From contig NZ_QEII01000255.1 in NCBI RefSeq assembly GCF_003347515.1, forward strand, positions 1-40,888: 40,888 nucleotides of DNA. Reading direction: 5' to 3'. This document shows, piece after piece, positions 26,205 through 34,235 of the stretch; position 1 is the first letter of the stretch; each line of letters begins with the position of its first letter. A program made the position numbers and the translations under genes. Source of the DNA: Rhodoferax ferrireducens. GTDB taxonomy: Bacteria > Pseudomonadota > Gammaproteobacteria > Burkholderiales > Burkholderiaceae_C. A model generated the notes under the pieces. The model did no database searches. It was not told where the DNA came from and saw nothing but the letters and a program-made list of their open reading frames with translations.

Positions 26205-26345
26205 TATGCGCAAGATCAAAGACGTTCTGCGTTTCAAACTCGAGGCCCATCTCTCGCATGAGCGCATCGCCGCAGTCCTGAACATCTCCAAAGTGAGTAT
26301 TCCGGTCCAACGTGACCGGTGATTCCGACGAACGTGACCGATGCT
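26205..26345 (+). mobile_element. IS21-family fragment: istA start and terminal repeats
   Basis: The first 30 or so codons of an istA (MRKIKDVLRFKLEAHLSHERIAAVLNISK) break off. Two copies of AACGTGACCG (around 26309 and 26331) follow, resembling the repeated terminal boxes of IS21 elements. The sequence differs from the istA that begins at 26472, so two related elements have met here. Confidence 0.65.
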
Positions 26346-26471
26346 TTTTGGTCACGCCTGTCGGCACGGCGGTATACGCCAGCGGAATGGTGTTGCGCAT
26401 AAACGAAATCCGGCGTGGCGTGTAGCTTCGATGCTTTTGCAAAGAACTACATGCCCGCCTCAAGGATCAAC

Positions 26472-28020
26472 ATGCGCAAACTCAAAGACGCCCTGCGTCT
26501 CAAATTCGACAGTGGGCTTTCCCACCAACAAATCGCTGGTGCCCTGGGCATCTCCAAAGGTGTTGTCACCAAATACGTGGGACTGGCTGTCGCCGCTGGG
26601 CTGGATTGAGTGGCCATTTCAGCCATGGACGAAGCAGCGCTGGAGCGACGCCTGCTGGCGTCCCCTCGCCCCGGCCAGCGACACTTACGCCCAAGCCGAC
26701 TACGGGCGCATTCACCAGGAGCTGGGCCGCAAGGGCGTGACCCTCATGCTGCTGTGGGAGGAATACTGCGCCCAGGTCGGCGACGAGCACAGTGCAGACA
26801 ACCCTGTCAAACCTTGGCGCTACTCGCAGTTCTGCGAGAACTACCGCCAGTTTTCCAAACGTCTCAAGCGCTCCATGCGGCAGGTTCACCGCGCTGGCGA
26901 GAAGTTGTTCATTGACTTTGCCGGCCCCACCATTGCGCTCATGGTGCATGGCCAAGAGGTGGGACCCGCCAACATCTTCGTGGCTGCCATGCTCGGGGTG
27001 GCGTTGGCGCTCCAGCATTTTTCGCACCGTGGCGGCGCAGGCCACGCCGATGCGTTCGCCCCAGGTCACCAGCCGCTCGGGCGTCCACTGGGCCTGGTGT
27101 TGGTGGCGCTCGGGCAGGTGCTCAGTCACGGTGGTGAAACCGCCTTTGTGGGCACAGCGCATGTGGCTGGCAACACGGTTGCCACGGTGCAAGGCCTCTA
27201 CCGCATGGGCGGTAACTCGCAGCTCCAGCGCCAGGCCAACCAGGGCGTTGGGCACGCTGTAGCGGTGGCCCTCGAATTCGACGTGGCTGTCGATGTGCAC
27301 GCGCACGGTTTTGAAGACCGCCCATTCCCAGGGCTGCACCGGCAAGGCCATCCATCAGGGCCGGGGCGTCGATTTGCGCAAACACGCTGGCGCGACTTCC
27401 TGGCAGCTTTTAAAAGGCACGCTGGTTGAGCCATTGCAGCAAGGGGGCAATGGCGTCGTTAACTTCCTCCACACTGGTGAATTGAAACTTGCGCAATCGC
27501 GCCAGTATCCAGCGCTCCATAAGCAGCACGCTGATCTCTATCCTTGGGCTTGTCCTGCGGGTGGTAGGCGCGTGCGGGCAAGACCGAGCAGCCGTAGTGG
27601 CGGGCGAAGTCTCGCACGCTGTCTGTCAGCAGCGGCTCGTAGCGGTCGGCCTTGCTCACCAGGGCGCGTGGGTTGTCGGGAATGACGAGCTGGGGCACAC
27701 CTCCACAAAAGCTCAAGGCTTGCGCTGTTGCGCCCAACCAGTCGCGGCCAGTTTGCGCCGGCGTGGCACAGCAGGCCTAAGCAGTAGCCCGAAACGCCCA
27801 TGCCTACCGTGCCTGCTTAGGCCTGCTGTCCCTCTCCAAGCGCTACGGCGACGCCAGGCTGGAGGCGGCGTGCACCTTGGCGTTGAGCTTGGGCACCAGC
27901 AAATACACCCACGTCCGCGACATCGTGCTCAACCGGCGCGACCTGCTCCAAACCAGCACTGCCCCTGAGTGGACCAGCCCGACTCACGCCCATGTGCGTG
28001 GCGCAAATTACTACCAATGA
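26472..28020 (+). pseudogene. istA: IS21 istA with frameshifts and an internal inversion
   Basis: The N-terminus (MRKLKDALRLKFDSGLSHQQIAGALGISKG) reads forward, with two frameshifts between 26609 and 26700. It continues through QADYGRIHQELGRKGVTLMLLWEEYC to EVGPANIFVAAM near 27000. From about 27000 to 27797 the coding sequence is on the minus strand: DWLGATAQALSFCGGVPQL through DNPRALVSKADRYEPLLTDS to HIDSHVEFEGHRYSVPN and RKMLERQRHPE. Forward reading then resumes with YRACLGLLSLSKRYGDARLE to GANYYQ and the stop. A segment of about 0.8 kb has flipped inside the gene. It is inactive. Confidence 0.8.
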
Positions 28021-28166
28021 ATCCCAACACGGACGACCCCAAAATGATGATGAACACCACCTTGAACCAACTGCGCGGCCTGCGCCTTGAGACCATGGCC
28101 CAGGCGCTGGAGCAGCAACTCACACAAAGCGGCATCAGCGCCATGAGCTTTGAAGAACGATTGACC
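28017..28166 (+). pseudogene. istB: 5' fragment of IS21 istB
   Basis: istB starts at the ATG overlapping the istA stop (ATGA). It keeps about 50 residues (NTTLNQLRGLRLETMAQALEQQLTQ to MSFEERLTA) before an IS110 sequence in the opposite direction replaces it at about 28167. The AAA+ ATPase domain is gone. Confidence 0.75.
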
Positions 28167-28650
28167 GCCGTGCCAGTTCGCGGTGCGTGCGCCGTGCGTC
28201 CTCATCCTCGGCTGATGGCTCGTGCAGCACCGACCACACACGCTCGCCGGCACGGTGGCGCAGCAGCATCGAGAGCAGTTTGTCACCGTCGAGCCGGTCG
28301 GTCTTGGCACGCCTGGCGTGCCGGTTCACTTCGATGCTGGGAGAGTCGATCACGATGTTGTCAATGCCCTGCTCAACTAACCAGCGGTGCAGCCACCAGC
28401 CGTCGCGTCCGGCTTCGTAGCAGGAATGCACCTTGGCCTGTGGCTGGAGCTTGCAGCGCTCCTTGGCTTTGGCTATGCACTGTGCAACTTCGGCCGTGTC
28501 ACCAGCCTCCACGCTGTATCGGCCGGGGCCACGACGGCCATCGCTCAACGTCAGCTGCCATTTCTTGTCACTTAGCTCGATGCTCATGTACAGGTCGGCT
28601 TGGATCGCCGCCTCCTGGTCCTGTATAACCGTCTGGCGGGAAATAGACAT
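28167..28650 (-). pseudogene. 5' part of an IS110-family transposase
   Basis: The gene starts at ATG 28650 behind AAGGAG. It encodes the N-terminal DEDD/RuvC-like region of IS110 enzymes: LYMSIELSDKKWQLTLSDG with the first Asp-type position, KVHSCYEAGRDGWWLHRWL with Glu, and ARRAKTDRLDGDKLLSMLLRH with the Asp pair. It stops being IS110 after THRELAR at the junction with istB. The C-terminal Ser-containing half is lost. Confidence 0.75.
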
Positions 28651-28810
28651 TTCAGTTCTCCTTCGCAACAAAGTTTGAAATCCTCTTTTTTTAGCTCAAC
28701 CCGTCTTGATTGAGTAGTCCCACATAGCATCTTGTGACTGCATTTCGGCGGACTCCGTTCCGAGGTATTTCATCGGCCTGCTAGGGAATACCCCATGCAG
28801 ACTGCTAATA

Positions 28811-28830
28811 AATGGCGTATATACTCCCAT
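28811..28830. promoter_or_regulatory. Operator-like site b, upstream of the NTF2-like gene
   Basis: AATGGCGTATATACTCCCAT, whose complement aligns with the perfect palindrome at 33815. It lies 31 bp before the GTG start of the NTF2-like gene and contains TATACT, a near -10 hexamer, so binding here would block transcription. Confidence 0.6.
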
Positions 28831-28861
28831 AAAATTGAGAATGAAAGACCGGAGATACACC

Positions 28862-29302
28862 GTGGACAAACACCCCTTGCGCCGCGCTCGCGAGTCTCAA
28901 GCCGCAGCCCCCGAGCTCGCGGTCTTGCTGGCTCCCAATGTGGTCTTCCACAGCCCCATCCTCGCCAAGACGGTTCGAGGTCGGGAGCTTGTATCGCAGG
29001 TGATGGCAGTCGCTGCCGAGATCCGCAGTGGCGAGTACATCCAGGAGATGCGTGAGGGGTGCAGCACCTTTCTGGTCTGGCGGGGATTGATCGACGGAGA
29101 GTTGATTGAGACTCTTGAGTTGATCGTGGACGACGAAGCTGGACTGATCCTTGAACGAATCGTCGCAATGCGGCCTCTGTCGGCGGCATCGAAGTTTCGG
29201 CAGATATTTGTCGAGAAGACGCGCGGTAGGCTGCCCGATGAATATTTCGGAGTAACTCCGGAACTTGCACGAGAGGCTAATTTAACCAAGGAGTTGCCGT
29301 GA
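28862..29302 (+). CDS. NTF2-like (SnoaL-type) protein
   Basis: This 146-residue protein has an NTF2-like cone-fold pattern: LAVLLAPNVVFHSPILAKTVRGRELVSQVMAVAAEI, LVWRGLIDGELIETLELIVDDEAGLILERIVAMRPL. Members include polyketide cyclases, dehydratases and ring-modifying isomerases. The specific role here is unknown. GTG 28862 is chosen because GGAGA lies six bases upstream. ATG 28841 and TTG 28835 are alternatives without such a site. Its stop overlaps the next gene (GTGA). A MarR-type operator candidate lies immediately upstream. Confidence 0.75.
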   Translation: MDKHPLRRARESQAAAPELAVLLAPNVVFHSPILAKTVRGRELVSQVMAVAAEIRSGEYIQEMREGCSTFLVWRGLIDGELIETLELIVDDEAGLILERIVAMRPLSAASKFRQIFVEKTRGRLPDEYFGVTPELAREANLTKELP

Positions 29303-29556
29303 CAGTCACATCGACTTTTCTTCCGGGGCGGCCGACAATAGTCGGCAGCTCGCGAAACGCCGAATCTGGAGGCAGAACAGGGCCCCCAACGCAGGCTGAG
29401 GCCAACGACGTGTACGTGGTTGCCGTAGGCTGCTGTGCTGTAGTCCTCGAGGGCCGAGAGGAGATGCATCAGTACTTTGCTGCCTACCTGATCAGCGGCC
29501 TGGGTTTATGTGGAATTGCAGCGGCGCTCGCCTATGCCTTCAGCGTACTTGGATAA
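29299..29556 (+). CDS. Small protein with a C-terminal membrane segment, unrecognised
   Basis: This 85-residue product starts at a GTG overlapping the NTF2-like gene's stop. The first 60 residues are polar, Gly/Pro-rich and end in VYVVAVGCCAVVLEGREEMH. The last 25 (FAAYLISGLGLCGIAAALAYAFSVLG) form one likely transmembrane helix. I recognise no family. Coupling to the upstream gene and the clean membrane helix support translation, but it could be a random extension. Confidence 0.45.
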   Translation: MTVTSTFLPGRPTIVGSSRNAESGGRTGPPTQAEANDVYVVAVGCCAVVLEGREEMHQYFAAYLISGLGLCGIAAALAYAFSVLG

Positions 29557-29587
29557 AACGGATCAGCGCAGTGAAAAATTGCATCAA

Positions 29588-29607
29588 ATAGGTGTATATG
29601 CGCGTAA
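29588..29607. promoter_or_regulatory. Operator-like site c, upstream of the tautomerase
   Basis: ATAGGTGTATATGCGCGTAA, nearly identical to site a (26103) over 18 of 20 positions. It lies 190 bp upstream of the tautomerase start, in the 240-bp gap after the small membrane protein gene. Confidence 0.6.
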
Positions 29608-29796
29608 TAGAGAAATCTGTTCTAGATGAGCAAGAGATGAACGTTCTTCAAGCAGAAAATTTCTGTTATTGAGGTGACGCTATCTATTGGTGTGCATAAC
29701 GTTGACCGGTACCCGGTAAAGGAGGATGAGCGGATGAACTAGAAAGCATTGAAAAACAACTGTTATTGGTATTACATTTTTTATTGGAGAGAGACA

Positions 29797-30276
29797 ATGC
29801 CTTTGTGGAAAATTTATCATCCTGCCGGTGCGTACACTGCTGAAGACAAAAAGAATCTGTCCGAGCAGATTACGAATGTTTATGCGGGAGTCCCCATCCC
29901 TAAATTCTATGTGGTGACCATTTTTGAGGAGATGGCCAAGGACTCCTGTTTTGTAGGTGGCGTGCCGAATCCCAAATTCGTCCGGTTCAAAGTCGACCAT
30001 ATTGCCAGGACGCTACCTGGTCCGATCATCAGAGAATGGTGGATTAGGGCAATTGATGAGGTCATTGCTCCTTACGTAAAGGACAGGGGGTATGACTGGG
30101 AAGTTTCCATTGACGAGACGCCTTTCGATCTTTGGTCTCTTCAAGGCGAACTCCCTCCGCCTTTTGAATCTGTGGCCGAGAAGAGGTGGGTTAAGGAAAA
30201 TAAGGCAAGTCCCTATACCTTAGCGGAAAAGCTTCCTGTTAGCCTCCTCCTCGCTCCGGGAATAGCCGACCGTTAG
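29797..30276 (+). CDS. Tautomerase_3-family protein (cis-CaaD-like superfamily)
   Basis: This 159-residue protein begins MPLWKIYHPAGAYTAEDKK. Loss of Met exposes Pro-1, the catalytic base of the tautomerase superfamily. The family pattern PKFYVVTIFEEM, FVGGVPNPKFVRFKVDHIARTLPG, and DRGYDWEVSIDETPFDLW is complete. Counting from Pro-1, the Arg of DHIAR is residue 70, matching a cis-3-chloroacrylate dehalogenase Arg. However, its His-28 is Tyr here and Arg-73 is Pro, so dehalogenation cannot be assumed. Start 29797 has GGAGAG upstream and exposes Pro-1, unlike the longer frame. A good start of a catabolic operon. Confidence 0.85.
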   Translation: MPLWKIYHPAGAYTAEDKKNLSEQITNVYAGVPIPKFYVVTIFEEMAKDSCFVGGVPNPKFVRFKVDHIARTLPGPIIREWWIRAIDEVIAPYVKDRGYDWEVSIDETPFDLWSLQGELPPPFESVAEKRWVKENKASPYTLAEKLPVSLLLAPGIADR

Positions 30277-30562
30277 ATTTCAGTTTGGCTGGCTCCGATG
30301 GGAGTCAGCTAATTGCCCAATCCGGCAAGGTATTCCGCCAGGATCAGACCGAGGCGCATTTTTCTGGAATTCCTATGCATATAAGTGCAGATACGCCTAA
30401 AACAAAGGTTGGCACCGGCAGCCGTAACGTGTCAACGCGCAGCGGGAGCAACCGGCCTTTGCCACAGAGGCAGTCGAAAGGGAGGCGGTCGGTCACGGGC
30501 TTTCTTTTTGATCTTACCCGCTGGAAGGCGGGCTCCATTAACCCAAATCCGTGGAAAACAAT

Positions 30563-31969
30563 ATGGCCTATCAAACGATTAACCCAACAACGGGCGAGCT
30601 GATTAAAACCTATGCAGACATCTCCGACCAAGATCTGGAGGTCGCACTTGCGAATGCACACAAAACATTCGAGACCGACTGGCGCCATCGCGCGGTAGCT
30701 GAACGAGCCAAGATCGTTTCGACCGCAGCCGCCATCCTTCGCAGGAAAGGCGAAGAGTACGCCCACTACTTGACGTTGGAGATGGGAAAGCTTATCAACG
30801 AGGCGCGTGCAGAGATTGGCCTTGCCGCCGATATTCTCGACTACTACGCGAGGAACGCTGAGGCCTACCTACAACGGCGGCTCCTTCCCGAGTCCCCTGG
30901 AGCGGAACTGCACATCGAGCCGATTGGCGTCTTGCTCGGTATTGAACCCTGGAATTTCCCGTACTACCAGGTCGCGAGAGTTGCCGGGCCGCAGTTGATG
31001 GTGGGCAATGTGTTGCTGCTGAAACACGCTGAGAACGTACCACAGTCAGCCCTAGCATTTGCCCGGCTCTTCGAGGAGGCAGGCGCGCCAGCCGGCGTCT
31101 ACACCAATCTCTTCGCCAGCATTGAGCAGATTGGGCACGTGATCGATGATCCGCGCGTTCGCGGTGTCACGGTGACCGGCAGCGAGCGCGCGGGTGCGGC
31201 CGTCGCCGAGCGCGCGGGCCGCAATCTCAAGAAGTCGGTGATGGAGATGGGGGGAAGTGACCCGCTCATCGTGCTCGAAGACGCACCGCTCGAATCCACG
31301 CTCGATAGTGCCCTGTTCGGGCGGATGTTCAACACCGGTCAATGCTGCGTCGGATCGAAGCGGATTATCGTCATTGGAGAGACGCGCGGCAAGGCCTTCC
31401 TCGACGGCTTCGTCCAGCGCATGGCTTCGCTGAAGACTGGGGATCCCCAGGACCCGTGCACCACCCTGGGACCGCTTTCCTCCGAGAAGGCACTGAACCT
31501 TCTGCTCGATCAGATCGAACTGGCCAAGAGGAACGGTGGGAGGGTTGCACTCGGTGGCGGAAGAATTGACCGTCCTGGCTTCTACTTAGAGCCGACCGTA
31601 CTCACCGACATCAGTAGGGACAACCCGATCTACACGCAGGAATTGTTTGGTCCGGTCGCCTCTTTCTATGTCGTCGAGAACGAAGAGGAGGCCATCCGCC
31701 TGGCGAACGCGACGCCATACGGTCTCGGTGCCTCGGTCTTTACGGCCGATGTCGAGCGTGGTCGTAAGGTCGCAGCAAAAATCGACAGCGGCATGGTCTT
31801 CATCAATCAGCCGGCATGGACGGCCGCCGAACTTCCGTTTGGCGGCATCAAGAATTCGGGTTTCGGCCGCGAATTGTCAGAACTGGGGTTCGGCGAATTT
31901 GTCAACGAGAAGTTGATCAACGTTGCGCCCGCCGGCTCGCCGCCGTGGGGCCCCGTCGCCCGCGGCTGA
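30563..31969 (+). CDS. NAD(P)-dependent semialdehyde dehydrogenase (ALDH family)
   Basis: The 468-residue ALDH has all core motifs: EPWNFPYYQV at about 130, the coenzyme-binding VTVTGSERAGAAVAERAG, catalytic Glu in VMEMGGSDPLIVLEDA (about 232), nucleophile Cys in FNTGQCCVGSKRI (about 266) and the C-terminal QELFGPVASFYVV. The start MAYQTINPTTGE resembles succinate-semialdehyde dehydrogenases (GabD/Sad). It would oxidise a semialdehyde from the cluster's pathway. GTG 30551 is an alternative start. A 9-bp hairpin lies 40 bp after the stop. The 286-bp gap before it shows no gene. Confidence 0.85.
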   Translation: MAYQTINPTTGELIKTYADISDQDLEVALANAHKTFETDWRHRAVAERAKIVSTAAAILRRKGEEYAHYLTLEMGKLINEARAEIGLAADILDYYARNAEAYLQRRLLPESPGAELHIEPIGVLLGIEPWNFPYYQVARVAGPQLMVGNVLLLKHAENVPQSALAFARLFEEAGAPAGVYTNLFASIEQIGHVIDDPRVRGVTVTGSERAGAAVAERAGRNLKKSVMEMGGSDPLIVLEDAPLESTLDSALFGRMFNTGQCCVGSKRIIVIGETRGKAFLDGFVQRMASLKTGDPQDPCTTLGPLSSEKALNLLLDQIELAKRNGGRVALGGGRIDRPGFYLEPTVLTDISRDNPIYTQELFGPVASFYVVENEEEAIRLANATPYGLGASVFTADVERGRKVAAKIDSGMVFINQPAWTAAELPFGGIKNSGFGRELSELGFGEFVNEKLINVAPAGSPPWGPVARG

Positions 31970-32008
31970 CACTGTGTCGTCTTATGGGCACATTCCCTGC
32001 ATGAGGTC

Positions 32009-32031
32009 GGCTAGCGCGCCTCGCGCTAGCC
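32009..32031 (+). terminator. Hairpin after the aldehyde dehydrogenase
   Basis: GGCTAGCGC (32009-32017) pairs exactly with GCGCTAGCC (32023-32031) around a five-base loop, followed by GGCGTTTAT. The weak T tract makes it a probable but imperfect terminator. The next 200 bp before the Bug gene hold no supportable gene, only a 64-codon frame. Confidence 0.5.
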
Positions 32032-32235
32032 GGCGTTTATGAACCTGCCGTTTGGCAGGCAATCGCACTATGGCGGCTCAAATATGCCTGATCACGACCC
32101 TAACCGCTTCCGCTCGAGCCTGGCCGCAGCCGCGCTGTCTCCCATGCTGGTGGTGCTTCAGAAGCAGTGGTCGTTCTCGGGGCCACTGCTGAAGGTCGAC
32201 GCTGAGTATGTTTTAAACTATCTAAGGAGATGAAT

Positions 32236-33219
32236 ATGAAAAAGGTTCTTCATAAAGCCGCCTGTATCGCCGTTGCCCTAGGCGGTCTGGCGATCGCTGT
32301 GCTGGGTCATGCGCAGACATACCCCACCAAGCTGGTAACGCTCAGGGTTGCCTATCCCGCTGGCGGGCCTGCTGATGTTGCGACCCGCAAGATTCAGTCT
32401 CAGATTCAGGCTGGACTGGGGCAAACTGTAATCATTGAGAATCTACCTGGCGCAGGGGGATCGATCGCTGCCCGGAGCGTCTTGTCTGCACCGCCTGATG
32501 GTCACGTGGTGTTGGTGACGACGGGCAACGATGCGATCCTCGCACCCTTGGCGATGACCAACGCCAAGTACAGATCGGATGCACTTCGCCTGGTGGCCAA
32601 TATTTTTCCGACCGATCTGGCCTTGGTGACAGCCGCACGGCACTCATTTAAAGGGGTAGACGATTTCGTCAACGCGGCCCGCACGAAGAAGGACTACTCC
32701 ATTGGAAGCTGGGGCTACGGATCCATCACATATCTCGCAGGCGCAGACTTCCAGGCTCGCGCGGACATCAAGTTGCTCGACGTTCCCTACAAAGGGGCGG
32801 CACCGGTGGTTCAAGCCTTGCTGACCCAGGAGATCGACGCCGCGTTCGTTCCGATGGCTGCAAGCGTGATTGCCTTGATAAATTCCGGTCAGATCAAGCT
32901 CATCGGAACAGCGAGCGCCAAGCGAAACCCGTACCTTCCGAAGGCTCCCACATTGAATGAGGGGAAATATGTTCGAGACTTCTTCTATAGTGCGTGGGCT
33001 GGTGTGTTCGTGTCAACCCAGGTCCCGGAGAGCGCTGCGCTGAAGCTCAACGCCCAGATCAATGAAGCTGTCAAAACCGCCACGTTCCAGGAGTTCATCA
33101 AGGAGTCGGCGGGCCTGCCGGTGGATGAGATGAGTCTGGCGCAGGCAGACGGGTTCTACAAGAGTGAACGCGAGAAGTATGAAAAGGTCGCAAAATCGAT
33201 CAATCTGACACCTAAATGA
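32236..33219 (+). CDS. Tripartite tricarboxylate transporter binding protein (Bug/TctC)
   Basis: This 327-residue binding protein has a signal peptide (KKVLHKAACIAVALGGLAIAVLGHAQ). The Bug core follows: LRVAYPAGGPADVATRKIQ, VIIENLPGAGGSIAARSVLSAPPDG, DVPYKGAAPVVQALLTQEIDAAF. ATG 32236 is preferred, with AAGGAG six bases upstream, over ATG 32230. No TctA/TctB membrane genes accompany it. It probably binds the substrate or an intermediate of the adjacent pathway in the periplasm. It differs clearly from the other Bug protein at 18591-19571. Confidence 0.9.
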   Translation: MKKVLHKAACIAVALGGLAIAVLGHAQTYPTKLVTLRVAYPAGGPADVATRKIQSQIQAGLGQTVIIENLPGAGGSIAARSVLSAPPDGHVVLVTTGNDAILAPLAMTNAKYRSDALRLVANIFPTDLALVTAARHSFKGVDDFVNAARTKKDYSIGSWGYGSITYLAGADFQARADIKLLDVPYKGAAPVVQALLTQEIDAAFVPMAASVIALINSGQIKLIGTASAKRNPYLPKAPTLNEGKYVRDFFYSAWAGVFVSTQVPESAALKLNAQINEAVKTATFQEFIKESAGLPVDEMSLAQADGFYKSEREKYEKVAKSINLTPK

Positions 33220-33306
33220 CCGGACACCAACCGATGCTCTGCGTTGGCGAGCTATCCTTGATATTGAGCCTGCAATCGTAGAGAAGTCCAACAGGGTGGA
33301 GTTTAA

Positions 33307-33756
33307 ATGGAAGCTTTGACCTGCAACTGCAGCTCGCTGAGAAGTGCTGCTCGTACCCTTACGCAAGCCTATGATGAGGTACTCCGCCCGAGTGGCCTAC
33401 GAGTGACCCAGTTTTCGATCCTTGCGCGACTTGCTGCTGTGGGCGAAGTGAACATTGCGGAGTTCTCTCACATGCTGGCGATGGATCGAACGACGCTTGC
33501 GCGCAATCTTCGTCCGCTGGAGCGTGAGAACCTCGTTTTGATCCGCGTTGGGCAAGATCGCCGGGAGCGGCTCATTGGCTTGTCGCGGGCTGGCGAGGCA
33601 GTGCTGAATCAAGCATTGCCGCTATGGAAAAGTGTGCACGAGCGTTTTGAGAGCATGTTTGGACAGGAGCGGGCCAGAAACCTGCGCAAGCAACTCGGGG
33701 ACGTAACACAAGCGGGACGGGCACTGTACGAGCAGGATCGTCCTGCAACTATCTGA
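33307..33756 (+). CDS. MarR-family transcriptional regulator
   Basis: The 149-residue winged-HTH protein has an N-terminal helix with CNCSSLRSAARTLTQAYDEVLRPSGLRVTQFSILARLA. The recognition helix lies in VNIAEFSHMLAMDRTTLARNLRPLERENLVLIR and the wing in VGQDRRERLIGLSRAG. MarR proteins bind palindromic operators as dimers and often respond to phenolic or carboxylic ligands. The two Cys near the start could allow redox sensing. GGTGGAG lies upstream of ATG 33307. A perfect 20-bp palindrome lies 58 bp after its stop. Three similar sites precede other genes of the cluster. No copy is seen before its own start. Confidence 0.85.
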   Translation: MEALTCNCSSLRSAARTLTQAYDEVLRPSGLRVTQFSILARLAAVGEVNIAEFSHMLAMDRTTLARNLRPLERENLVLIRVGQDRRERLIGLSRAGEAVLNQALPLWKSVHERFESMFGQERARNLRKQLGDVTQAGRALYEQDRPATI

Positions 33757-33814
33757 GCCAGAGAGGCGCAACAACCACTCGGATGGGCAAACCCATAAAC
33801 AGTTCGTAAATTAC

Positions 33815-33834
33815 ATAGGAGTATATACTCCTAT
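33815..33834. promoter_or_regulatory. Operator-like site d: perfect 20-bp palindrome
   Basis: ATAGGAGTATATACTCCTAT is fully self-complementary. It lies 58 bp after the MarR gene and 85 bp before the hydratase stub and thiolase. TATACT within it resembles a -10 hexamer. It is the best candidate for the consensus MarR operator of this cluster. Confidence 0.7.
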
Positions 33835-33919
33835 TGAGATGAATTGATTTCAGAGGAAAGGCTCAATCCATCGCGATGCAGGTCAGCCTTCAATCGACAG
33901 ATTCAGAGAAGGAAATAGC

Positions 33920-34087
33920 ATGTCAAGCAATACACAAGTGGTTCAATTTCAACGCATCGAGAATGTTGCTGTTCTGACCATGAAGTTTGCACCGCATAAC
34001 CAGGTTGGTAAGGAGCTTACGGGGGCACTTATCGAGGCGCTCGGTCGCGCGCAGTGTGATGGCGCTAGTGCTCCGGCCGGTGAATGA
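33920..34087 (+). pseudogene. 5' stub of an enoyl-CoA hydratase/isomerase
   Basis: Only 55 residues remain. VVQFQRIENVAVLTMKFAPHNQVGKELTGALIEALGRAQ is a typical crotonase-family N-terminus. The protein then runs off after CDGAS to a stop, without the oxyanion-hole and catalytic regions. The start (AAGGAAA upstream) and operator region are kept. A deletion has removed the rest of the gene, after which the thiolase follows 148 bp on. Confidence 0.7.
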
Positions 34088-34235
34088 ACCGCGTGTGACT
34101 GCGCGCACCTGTCACTCGATACGGTACTGATAAGCCAAGCGTGGCGCGTTCGCGGCGTCAATCCGTTCTGCGAGCCAGGCTGAGCGCAATCGCGGTGAGG
34201 CCTAGCTGGCACAAATTTAACTCTTGGATATTGAA

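Noticed and set aside
26341..27429. 362-codon plus-strand ORF treated as one protein
   Set aside because: It joins forward istA sequence to the inverted istA part read on the wrong strand. It is not a natural gene.
30285..30602. 105-codon ORF before the aldehyde dehydrogenase
   Set aside because: Low-complexity basic product, no ribosome-binding site, and it overlaps the dehydrogenase start.
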